DNA of 6,426 nucleotides, from the NCBI GenBank assembly GCA_007570945.1, contig RKSH01000215.1, positions 1-6,426 of the forward strand. Reading direction: 5' to 3'. Below the pieces are notes generated by a model. The model did not search any database. It was not told the origin of the DNA and worked only from the letters and a program-made list of their open reading frames with translations. This document shows positions 1 through 5,341 of the stretch, piece by piece. Position 1 is the stretch's first letter, and every line of letters starts with the position of its first letter. The stretch comes from Gammaproteobacteria bacterium (GTDB lineage: Bacteria > Pseudomonadota > Gammaproteobacteria > Arenicellales > Spongiicolonaceae). The position numbers and the translations under genes are program-made.

Positions 1-120
1 CAGCTCCCCATCCCCATTCACCGCGGCACAACGAACACACTCCTCACCCAACAAAAAACCGCAACCCCCACAATGCCGACGACCCGCAACATTCCAAACA
101 CCGCAAACAGAACAACGCAT
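1..120 (-). CDS. Zinc-ribbon protein, N-terminal part (runs off the left edge)
   Basis: Reading leftward from an ATG at 120-118, forty codons stay open to the window edge. Three CxxC knuckles are visible: C3/C6, C17/C20 and C28/C31. The first two, spaced as CxxC-x10-CxxC with a GG-C-G turn, form a classic zinc-ribbon, and the third begins a second ribbon. This is the arrangement at the N-terminus of double-zinc-ribbon proteins, some of which carry adenylate cyclase, kinase or ATPase domains downstream. The rest of the protein is outside the window, so function cannot be assigned. An in-frame stop lies eight codons upstream of the ATG. A TTG five codons upstream is a weaker alternative start. 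A loose GGTGGCGG precedes the ATG. Codon use is odd: 22 of 40 codons end in T and only 3 in C, unlike the C/G-ending neighbours. It is transcribed divergently from the rhodanese gene. Confidence 0.72.
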   Translation of the reverse strand, partial: MRCSVCGVWNVAGRRHCGGCGFLLGEECVRCAAVNGDGEL

Positions 121-174
121 TAGACCGCCACCGGGCAAACCTCAGCGGAAACTCCAAGCAGAAAACGGAACGGC

Positions 175-202
175 CTCCGCAGAACCGGAAAAGTCTGCGG
201 AG
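175..202. repeat. Perfect 9-bp inverted repeat in the divergent intergenic region
   Basis: CTCCGCAGA (175-183) and TCTGCGGAG (194-202) are exact reverse complements around a 10-nt centre, followed on the plus strand by a run of seven A (203-209). It lies between the zinc-ribbon gene and the rhodanese promoter. No T-run follows the stem in either direction of transcription, so it is not a Rho-independent terminator. It could be an operator for a dimeric regulator or a hairpin in the leader of the zinc-ribbon transcript. The sequence alone does not decide. Confidence 0.5.
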
Positions 203-275
203 AAAAAAACGGCGGGGAACATGCGACTCCGGCGGACGGCTGGGATGAGCATCATTCTAGCAAAACCACGGCGCT

Positions 276-304
276 AAGACAACCCCCGCCGATGGCGTTA
301 TAAT
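276..304 (+). promoter_or_regulatory. Sigma-70-type promoter of the rhodanese-secB-gpsA cluster
   Basis: A consensus -10 TATAAT (299-304) lies exactly 17 bp after AAGACA (276-281), which matches four of six bases of TTGACA. The -10 ends only 7 nt before the ATG at 312, separated by CCCGCCC. Transcription would be expected to start at or next to the A of the ATG, giving a leaderless mRNA. There is no Shine-Dalgarno sequence, which agrees. The GC-rich discriminator is a feature of promoters under stringent control; applying that here is inference. Confidence 0.68.
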
Positions 305-311
305 CCCGCCC

Positions 312-728
312 ATGCTTCTGGAATTCGCCAAACAAAACTGGCATCTCTTTGCCGCGCTGGCGGCGATAATTTTGCTGCTGTTAGTGGAGCCGTTGCGGCG
401 GCGCAGCAGCGGGGCGCGGGGGATTTCGGCGCTGGAGTTGCCGCGCATTGCCGGGCACCGGTCGGGGGTGGTGGTGGATGTCTCCGATGCGGCCGATTAC
501 AAACAGGGGCATATCAGCGGCGCGATGAACATTCCCCTCAAGGAGTTGCCGGCGCAAATCGGGCGGCTGAAAAAACACCTCAAGTCGCCGGTCATCCTCA
601 CCTGCCGCAGCGGCGTCCACGCGCCCAAGGCGGCGGCGGTGCTGCGCAGAAATTCTTTCACCGACCTGTACACCCTGAGCGGCGGCATCGCGGCGTGGAG
701 CAAGGAAAACCTGCCGCTGGAAAAATAA
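312..728 (+). CDS. yibN: Membrane-anchored single-domain rhodanese, YibN family
   Basis: A protein of 138 residues with an N-terminal membrane segment at about residues 10-25, then basic residues (RRR, 29-31), then one rhodanese domain (about 37-135). The basic flank favours a cytoplasmic domain. The active-site loop is C98-R-S-G-V-H103, with the catalytic cysteine intact. The motifs VVVDVSDAADYKQGHISGA and the C-terminal GGIAAW-x5-LPL are typical of the family. It aligns along its whole length with E. coli YibN, including the membrane anchor, which supports the start at 312. Rhodaneses carry sulfane sulfur on the active cysteine; the physiological acceptor of YibN-type proteins is not settled. 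It stands 12 nt upstream of secB, as first gene of the cluster. In E. coli the order is yibN-grxC-secB-gpsA, and here the glutaredoxin gene is absent. Family assignment is firm, cellular role less so. Confidence 0.9.
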   Translation: MLLEFAKQNWHLFAALAAIILLLLVEPLRRRSSGARGISALELPRIAGHRSGVVVDVSDAADYKQGHISGAMNIPLKELPAQIGRLKKHLKSPVILTCRSGVHAPKAAAVLRRNSFTDLYTLSGGIAAWSKENLPLEK

Positions 729-740
729 AACGGGCGCGCC

Positions 741-1232
741 ATGATTCAAATTAAAAAAATCTACGCCAAGTCGCTGTCTTTCCAGTCGCCGGCCGCGCCG
801 GCCGTCTTTGAGGGCAAGACGGTGTCGCCGGACATTGACATTCACATTCACCTGTCCAACCAGAAAGTGGCCGCGCCGGAACAGTGCTTTGAGGTGACCA
901 TGAAAGTCACCGCCACGGCCAAGAACGGCGGCGCCACGGTGTTCTCCGCCGAGGTGCAGCAGGCGGGGATTTTTCGCATTGACGCCGAGGGTGGGGACCT
1001 CGCCGCCGCGCTGGAGACCGCCTGCCCCAATGTGCTGCTGCCGTTTGCCCGTGAGGCCATCACCGGAATGGCCGGCAAGGGCGGTTTTCCGCCGCTGTTA
1101 ATTAACCCCATTGACTTCGCCGCCATGCACCGCAGCCGCCGGGCGCGGGACAAAACCCCGGCCGCCGCGCCGAAGCGCGCGCGCGGCAAATCCGGCAATG
1201 GCAAAACCCCACCGAAGAGCAAAGCCGGCTGA
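741..1232 (+). CDS. secB: Protein-export chaperone SecB
   Basis: A protein of 163 residues. SecB is a cytoplasmic tetrameric chaperone that keeps preproteins unfolded and hands them to SecA at the SecYEG translocon. Recognisable blocks are the N-terminal strand IQIKKIYAKSLSFQSPAAP, EVTMKVTATA (51-60), the FSAEVQQAGIFRI strand (68-80), the CPNVLLPFAREAI block (95-107) and GFPPLLINPIDFAAM (115-129). All match E. coli SecB closely. The oddity is the C-terminus: residues 131-163 carry twelve Lys/Arg and one acidic residue, rich in Ala and Pro, whereas E. coli SecB ends in a short acidic tail. The DNA for the end of this tail overlaps gpsA by 35 nt in another frame. No canonical Shine-Dalgarno precedes the ATG, which is 12 nt after the rhodanese stop, so expression probably depends on the upstream gene's transcript. 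Confidence 0.96.
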   Translation: MIQIKKIYAKSLSFQSPAAPAVFEGKTVSPDIDIHIHLSNQKVAAPEQCFEVTMKVTATAKNGGATVFSAEVQQAGIFRIDAEGGDLAAALETACPNVLLPFAREAITGMAGKGGFPPLLINPIDFAAMHRSRRARDKTPAAAPKRARGKSGNGKTPPKSKAG

Positions 1233-2244
1233 TTCGCACATCGCCGTGGTCGGCGCCGGCTCCTGGGGCACCGCGCTGGCGCTGGCGGCGGCGCGCAACG
1301 GATGGACGGTGAGTTTGTGCGCGCGCGATGCCGCCGCCGCCGAAACCATGCAGCGTGAACGCCGCAATGCGCGCTACCTGCCCGGCCACCGTTTCCCCGA
1401 CTCGTTGCGCGTGGTTTGCGGCCTGCCGGCGCTGGCGCGTGACGCGCGCAATTTTTTGTTGGCGCTGCCGAGCCGCGGTTTTGCCGAAGCGGCGGCGGCG
1501 GTGGCCGCGGCGCGCGGTGAAGTCGAGGGTGAGGGCGGCGGCGAGACCATCCTCGCCTGGGGCACCAAAGGTTTTGAACCGCAAAGCGGCCGCCTGCTAA
1601 GCGAGGTGGCGGCCGAGGTCGCGCCGCGCCTGCGCCATGCCGCGGTGTCGGGGCCCAGTTTCGCCGCCGAATGCGCGGCCGGCAAGCCCACCGCCCTCAG
1701 CGTCGCCGCCGCCTGCGCGTCCACCGCCGCCACCGTCGCCGGCTGGCTGCGCAACGACCACCTGCGCGTGTACACCGGCGACGACATCACCGGCGTGCAG
1801 TTGGGCGGCGCCATCAAGAACATCATGGCCATCGCCGCCGGCATCAGCGACGGCCTGGACCTCGGCGCCAACGCCCGCGCCGCGCTGCTCACCCGCGGTC
1901 TCGCCGAGTTGGCGCGCCTGGGCGCCGCCCTCGGCGGCCGCGAATCCACCCTGCGCGGGCTGGCCGGCGTCGGCGACCTCATCCTCACCTGCACCGACGA
2001 CCAGTCGCGCAACCGCCGCGTCGGCATCGGACTCGGCCGCGGCTTTGCCCTGGACAACGTGCTCAAGGAAATCGGCCAGGAAGCCGAGGGCGTCACCGCC
2101 GCGCGCGCCTTGTACCCGCGCATCAAGAACCTCGGCGTGGACATGCCCATCACCGAACAGGTGTACCGGGTGCTGTTTGAGAACGCGGCGCCGCGCGATG
2201 CGGTGCGCGCGCTGCTGCAGCGGCGCGCCACCAGCGAGGCATGA
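1198..2244 (+). CDS. gpsA: NAD(P)+-dependent glycerol-3-phosphate dehydrogenase
   Basis: A protein of 348 residues (E. coli GpsA has 339). It reduces dihydroxyacetone phosphate to sn-glycerol 3-phosphate in the cytoplasm, the entry step of phospholipid synthesis. The Rossmann motif GAGSWG is at 19-24 and WGTKG at 121-125, with K124 conserved. SGPSFA is at 151-156, and GGAIKN contains the catalytic lysine K207. GLAGVGD ends at D260, followed by TCTDDQSRNRR and MPIT (316-319). I chose the ATG at 1198 because it leaves 18 residues before the glycine motif, close to the family norm. The frame is open further up to an ATG at 1111, but that extension is Pro/Arg-rich shadow of secB. The start lies inside secB (35-nt overlap), implying translational coupling. 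Residues around 107-115 form a Glu/Gly-rich insertion relative to E. coli. The stop is one base from the convergent hemJ stop. Confidence 0.96.
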   Translation: MAKPHRRAKPADSHIAVVGAGSWGTALALAAARNGWTVSLCARDAAAAETMQRERRNARYLPGHRFPDSLRVVCGLPALARDARNFLLALPSRGFAEAAAAVAAARGEVEGEGGGETILAWGTKGFEPQSGRLLSEVAAEVAPRLRHAAVSGPSFAAECAAGKPTALSVAAACASTAATVAGWLRNDHLRVYTGDDITGVQLGGAIKNIMAIAAGISDGLDLGANARAALLTRGLAELARLGAALGGRESTLRGLAGVGDLILTCTDDQSRNRRVGIGLGRGFALDNVLKEIGQEAEGVTAARALYPRIKNLGVDMPITEQVYRVLFENAAPRDAVRALLQRRATSEA

Positions 2245-2245
2245 A

Positions 2246-2662
2246 TCAGAACGGCTTGACCACCGTCAGCACCGCTATCGCCATCAGAAAAACCACCGGC
2301 ACCTCGTTAAACCAGCGGAAGAAGACATGACCGCGGCGGTTGCGGTCGCATTTAAAGTCGCGCAAATATTTTCCGCACGCCGCGTGGTAAACCGCCAGCG
2401 CGGCGACCAACAGAAGTTTCACCTGCAACCAGCCGCCGCCGGCGCCCGCCGCCAGCCATAACCACACCCCGCTGGCCACGGTGAGCAATGCGCCCGGCGT
2501 CATGATGCCGAAATACAGTTTGCGCTCCATCACCTTGAAGCGCTCGCGGCTCACGCGGTCATCGCTCAGCGCGTGGTAGACGAACAGGCGCGGCAGGTAG
2601 AACAGCCCGGCGAACCAGGTCACCATAAAAACGATGTGGAACGCCTTGAGCCAGAGCAGCAC
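2246..2662 (-). CDS. hemJ: Protoporphyrinogen IX oxidase HemJ (CopD-like membrane protein)
   Basis: A protein of 138 residues, the usual size of HemJ/UPF0093, with four predicted membrane helices at about 4-24, 52-72, 79-99 and 120-136. The N-terminal block LWLKAFHIVFMVTWFAGLFYLPRLFVYHA is diagnostic, with H9 in the position of the conserved haem-liganding histidine. Also visible are K82, Y92-H93 and RWFNE (116-120). HemJ oxidises protoporphyrinogen IX to protoporphyrin IX in the inner membrane, the next-to-last step of protohaem synthesis, in bacteria that lack HemG or HemY. The start codon is GTG at 2662, 3 nt after the stop of the TlpA-like gene and in the same frame. There is no ATG nearby and no good Shine-Dalgarno. 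It is last in the minus-strand cluster and ends one base from the gpsA stop, leaving no room for an intergenic terminator. Confidence 0.93.
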   Translation of the reverse strand: MLLWLKAFHIVFMVTWFAGLFYLPRLFVYHALSDDRVSRERFKVMERKLYFGIMTPGALLTVASGVWLWLAAGAGGGWLQVKLLLVAALAVYHAACGKYLRDFKCDRNRRGHVFFRWFNEVPVVFLMAIAVLTVVKPF

Positions 2663-2665
2663 GGT

Positions 2666-3157
2666 TCAACCGGCGTGCATTTTGTCCACCAGCGCGCGCA
2701 CTTTGCCCAGGTCCACCGCGCCGATGGTGTGCAGCACGATGCGGTTGTCGGGCGCGATGAGGAACGTGGTGGGCGTCAGTCGCACGTCGCCGAACAGGCG
2801 CGCCAGGCGGCCGGCGGAATCCATGGCGACGTGGTACGGCAGTTCACGCGAGCGGACAAACTCGCGCACCGCGGCCTCGTCATCGTGCGGCATGGCCACG
2901 GCGATGATGCGCAGGCGGCCGCCGGAGTCGCGGTGCAGTTGCGCCAGGTGCGGCGCCTCATGGCGGCAGGTGATGCAGTCGGTGGCCCAGAAAGTGACCA
3001 AAGTCGGCGCGCCGCCGCCGGCCACCGTCGCGCCGCCGATGGTGGCCACCCGAAACTCGGGCGCCGTCGCACCGCCGCCGTCCCACCACCACACCCCGCC
3101 GCCGGCAATGGCCAAGGCGGCGATGCAAACGGCGATGGCGCGGTCGCGGAGTTTCAT
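2666..3157 (-). CDS. Membrane-anchored TlpA-like thioredoxin-fold protein
   Basis: A protein of 163 residues. A basic N-terminus (MKLRDR) precedes an uncleaved-looking membrane segment at about 7-25, so the thioredoxin domain (about 33-163) should face the periplasm. The redox motif is C61-I-T-C64 within TFWATDCITCRHEAPH, and the cis-proline loop is T128-P129 in RLTPTTFLI. This fits the TlpA/ResA/CcmG class of thiol-disulfide reductases, which reduce specific periplasmic cysteines, for example during cytochrome c maturation or copper-site assembly. Two points differ from the common form: Asp60 replaces the usual Trp before the first cysteine, and the dipeptide between the cysteines is Ile-Thr. 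The ATG overlaps the hemW stop as ATGA, and hemJ follows after 3 nt. A role in haem-protein or cytochrome maturation is inferred from these neighbours; the substrate is unknown. Confidence 0.85.
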   Translation of the reverse strand: MKLRDRAIAVCIAALAIAGGGVWWWDGGGATAPEFRVATIGGATVAGGGAPTLVTFWATDCITCRHEAPHLAQLHRDSGGRLRIIAVAMPHDDEAAVREFVRSRELPYHVAMDSAGRLARLFGDVRLTPTTFLIAPDNRIVLHTIGAVDLGKVRALVDKMHAG

Positions 3158-4341
3158 CCGGCCATTGTGGCATGCGCCGGCGGCGGGGTGAACTCCGCCA
3201 GCAGGTGGTCCAACATTGCAAAGCCGCGCGCGGTGGTCTTGATGTTGTTTTCGGTTTGCGCCAGAAGCGCGGCCGGGCGCGGGGCGTTGATTGCACTTTG
3301 CAAACGGCGCCGCCGCAGGCCGGTGCGCTCGGTGAACAACGCCGGATGGAAGCCATCCACCAGCCGCAGCGCGTTCATCAAAAACTCCAGCGGCAGCTCA
3401 CCGCCGCGCAAAAGCCGCCGCCCGGCAATGGCGCCCTCACCGCCGGCGCGCTCCATGTAACGGCGCGGATTCCTGACCCGGTGTTCACGAATGATGCCGC
3501 CGCCGCCGCTGAGTTTGGCGTGGGCGCCGGCGCCGAAGCCGAGGTAGTCGCCGAAGCGCCAGTAATTTAAGTTGTGCCGGCAGCGAAAACCGTCGCGCGC
3601 GTGGGCGGAAACCTCATAGCGGCGGTGGCCGGCGGCATCCAGTTGCTCCGCAATGCGCTGCCACATTGCGGCGGCGGCGTCCTGGTCCGGCAGCGGCGGC
3701 GGTCGGCGGTGGAAAACGGTGTTCGGTTCAATGGTGAGTTGGTAAACGCTGAGGTGCGCCGGCGACAGCGCCACCGCTTGCGCCACATCGGCGGCCGCCG
3801 CGGCCGCGCCCTGGCCCGGCAGCGCGAACATTAAATCCACGTTCACATTGGTGAAGCCGGCGCCATGGGCGGCGGTGACGGCGCGCACCGCATCGGCGGC
3901 ATTATGCACGCGGCCGATTGCGCGCAGGGAGCGGTCGTTGAAACTTTGCGCGCCGATGGACAGGCGGTTGACGCCGGCGGCGCGGTAGCCGCGAAAACTT
4001 TTGCGCTCGGCGGCGCCCGGGTTTGCCTCCACGGTGATTTCCACGTCAGCGGCAAAAGAAAAATTTTTATCCAGCGCGTGCAAAATTTTTTCAATCTGCC
4101 GAGGCGCAAACAAACTCGGCGTGCCGCCGCCGAAGAAAACCGACTGCAGCGGCCGCGAGGGTGAGGGTGAAAGCCGCGCCGCGGCCCACGCAATATCGCG
4201 CGCCACGGCGTCGGTATACGCATCAAACGGCGGCGCGCCATGCGCGGCGTGCGAATTAAAATCGCAGTAGGGGCATTTGCGAATGCACCACGGCAGGTGC
4301 ACATATGCCGCCAGCGGAATCGCCGCCGCGTTCACGGTCAC
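3154..4341 (-). CDS. hemW: Radical-SAM-family haem chaperone HemW
   Basis: A protein of 395 residues if read from GTG at 4341; a second in-frame GTG at 4335 would give 393. The radical-SAM cluster motif is C19-x3-C23-x2-C26-D-F-N-S-H, with Phe28 where coproporphyrinogen dehydrogenase HemN has a fourth cysteine, so this is HemW rather than HemN. Other matches to E. coli HemW are GGGTPS (71-76), ITVEANPG (102-109), GVNRLSIGAQSF (123-134), LSVYQLTIEPNT (197-208) and HNLNYWRFGDYLGFGAGAH (256-274). HemW binds haem and an iron-sulfur cluster and is thought to deliver haem to target proteins. I prefer GTG 4341 because it overlaps the upstream stop as GTGA, with a GGTGG a few bases before it. The frame is open further upstream to 4521, but that part is shadow of the dehydrogenase gene. 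It overlaps the next gene by 4 nt as ATGA. Confidence 0.94.
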   Translation of the reverse strand: MTVNAAAIPLAAYVHLPWCIRKCPYCDFNSHAAHGAPPFDAYTDAVARDIAWAAARLSPSPSRPLQSVFFGGGTPSLFAPRQIEKILHALDKNFSFAADVEITVEANPGAAERKSFRGYRAAGVNRLSIGAQSFNDRSLRAIGRVHNAADAVRAVTAAHGAGFTNVNVDLMFALPGQGAAAAAADVAQAVALSPAHLSVYQLTIEPNTVFHRRPPPLPDQDAAAAMWQRIAEQLDAAGHRRYEVSAHARDGFRCRHNLNYWRFGDYLGFGAGAHAKLSGGGGIIREHRVRNPRRYMERAGGEGAIAGRRLLRGGELPLEFLMNALRLVDGFHPALFTERTGLRRRRLQSAINAPRPAALLAQTENNIKTTARGFAMLDHLLAEFTPPPAHATMAG

Positions 4342-5294
4342 GGCGCCACCACGTTGCGCGGCGTGTTGGCGCGGTAGGCGGTGATGATGTCGGCGGCCTG
4401 GTCGGCCAACCGCTGGCGCGCGCCGAGACTTCCCCAGGCGGTGTGCGGCGTGAGCAGCAGGTTGGGAATGTCGCCGGCCAGCAGCGGGTTGCCGCCTTTC
4501 GGCGGCTCGGCGCTCAGGCAATCCACCGCCGCGCCGCCAATCACCCCGCGCCGCAGCGCATCGGCCAGCGCGGCCTCGTCAACGATGCCGCCGCGCGCGG
4601 TGTTAATCAGCAGCGCGTCCGGTTTCATCGCCGCCAGTTCGGCCGCACTGATGAGGCCGCGGGTTTGTTCACTGAGCGGGCAGTGCAGCGACAGCACATC
4701 GGCGCGCGCCAGCAGCTCGGCGAAGTCCAGCCGCCCCTTGCGCCTCACCGCGCCCGGCCGATTGCACAACAAAACCTCCATGCCCAGCGCCCGCCCGGCG
4801 CGCGCCACGCCCCGGCCCAGCGCGCCGTGGCCGATGATGCCCAGCGACCGGCCGTGCAACTCGCGCACCGGGTAATCCAGAAAACAAAACTGCCGCGACC
4901 GCGCCCACCGCCCGGCGCGCACCGCGGCATGGTATGCGGCAAGGTTGGTGGCCAGGGCGAGCATCAATCCCACCGTGTGCTGCACCACGGCCGGCGTCGC
5001 GTAGTTGCGCGCGTTGCAAACGGTGACGCCGCGCCGCGCTGCCGCGTCAAGGTCAATGTTGTCGGTGCCGGTCCCCGCCACCACGATTAGCGCCAGCCTG
5101 GGCGCGGCTTTGAGGTTGCCGGCGCCGATGCGCACTTTGCTGCTGACCACGACTTCCGCGTTCTTAATCCTGCGGTTCACCAGGCCCGCGGAAGTCGCCG
5201 CATAACTGTCCCAGGTCTCCAGCGCCTGCACCAGCGCCGCGCAATCCACATCGCCCAAATCAAAAGTCTCGCGGTCCAAAATCACACCGTGCAT
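4338..5294 (-). CDS. hprA: D-2-hydroxyacid dehydrogenase, hydroxypyruvate/glycerate type
   Basis: A protein of 318 residues, normal for the family. It has the split catalytic domain and a central Rossmann domain with GHGALG at 155-160. The catalytic set is Arg234 (NTARGG), Asp258, Glu263 (SAEPP) and His284 (TPHTAW). The C-terminal pattern PNLLLTPHTAWGSLGARQRL resembles glycerate dehydrogenase/hydroxypyruvate reductase, which interconverts hydroxypyruvate or glyoxylate with D-glycerate or glycolate in the cytoplasm. After the second Rossmann strand (VLLCNRPG, 174-181) the acidic residue expected of NAD-specific enzymes is replaced by Asn178-Arg179, hinting at NADPH use. The exact substrate cannot be fixed from sequence. 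It lies 47 nt after rpoH, with no clear promoter or Shine-Dalgarno, and overlaps hemW by 4 nt (GTGA). The gene symbol is tentative; the family assignment is firm. Confidence 0.87.
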   Translation of the reverse strand: MHGVILDRETFDLGDVDCAALVQALETWDSYAATSAGLVNRRIKNAEVVVSSKVRIGAGNLKAAPRLALIVVAGTGTDNIDLDAAARRGVTVCNARNYATPAVVQHTVGLMLALATNLAAYHAAVRAGRWARSRQFCFLDYPVRELHGRSLGIIGHGALGRGVARAGRALGMEVLLCNRPGAVRRKGRLDFAELLARADVLSLHCPLSEQTRGLISAAELAAMKPDALLINTARGGIVDEAALADALRRGVIGGAAVDCLSAEPPKGGNPLLAGDIPNLLLTPHTAWGSLGARQRLADQAADIITAYRANTPRNVVAP

Positions 5295-5316
5295 GGCGCG
5301 AGGATAGCACTTTCGC

Positions 5317-5337
5317 GGCCGGCGTCACCGCCGGGCC
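5317..5337 (-). other. GC-rich hairpin between rpoH and the dehydrogenase gene
   Basis: Read on the minus strand, CCGGCG and CGCCGG form a perfect 6-bp stem closed by a GTGA tetraloop, which fits the stable GNRA class. Two further G-C pairs lie beyond a one-base bulge. It falls just after the rpoH stop. No T-run follows, so it is not a Rho-independent terminator. It could protect or delimit the 3' end of an rpoH message or attenuate read-through. In GC-rich DNA a stem this size can also be chance. Confidence 0.35.
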
Positions 5338-5341
5338 CGAC

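Noticed and set aside
175..209. Hairpin plus A-run as a Rho-independent terminator
   Set aside because: The T-run precedes the stem on the minus strand and is an A-run on the plus strand, so neither transcript has stem followed by U.
257..311. Minus-strand frame at 257-448 as a gene
   Set aside because: It overlaps the rhodanese start and promoter, and its product has no recognisable feature.
1111..1197. Longer GpsA starting at the ATG at 1111
   Set aside because: The added 29 residues are Pro/Arg-rich, have no counterpart in GpsA and are the shadow of secB in another frame.
1374..2231. Long open frames opposite and alongside gpsA (also 1637-2461 and 2573-3460)
   Set aside because: Long spurious frames are expected in GC-rich DNA; their products are low-complexity Arg/Ala/Pro sequences and lie over firmly identified genes.
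1524..4167. Shared 12-mer CGAGGGTGAGGG at 1524-1535 and 4156-4167 as a dispersed repeat
   Set aside because: One 12-base match in 6.4 kb of GC-rich sequence is expected by chance, although both lie in small insertions of gpsA and hemW.
4342..4521. Longer HemW starting at 4521
   Set aside because: The extra 60 residues are Arg/Ala-rich, overlap the conserved end of the dehydrogenase and do not resemble HemW.
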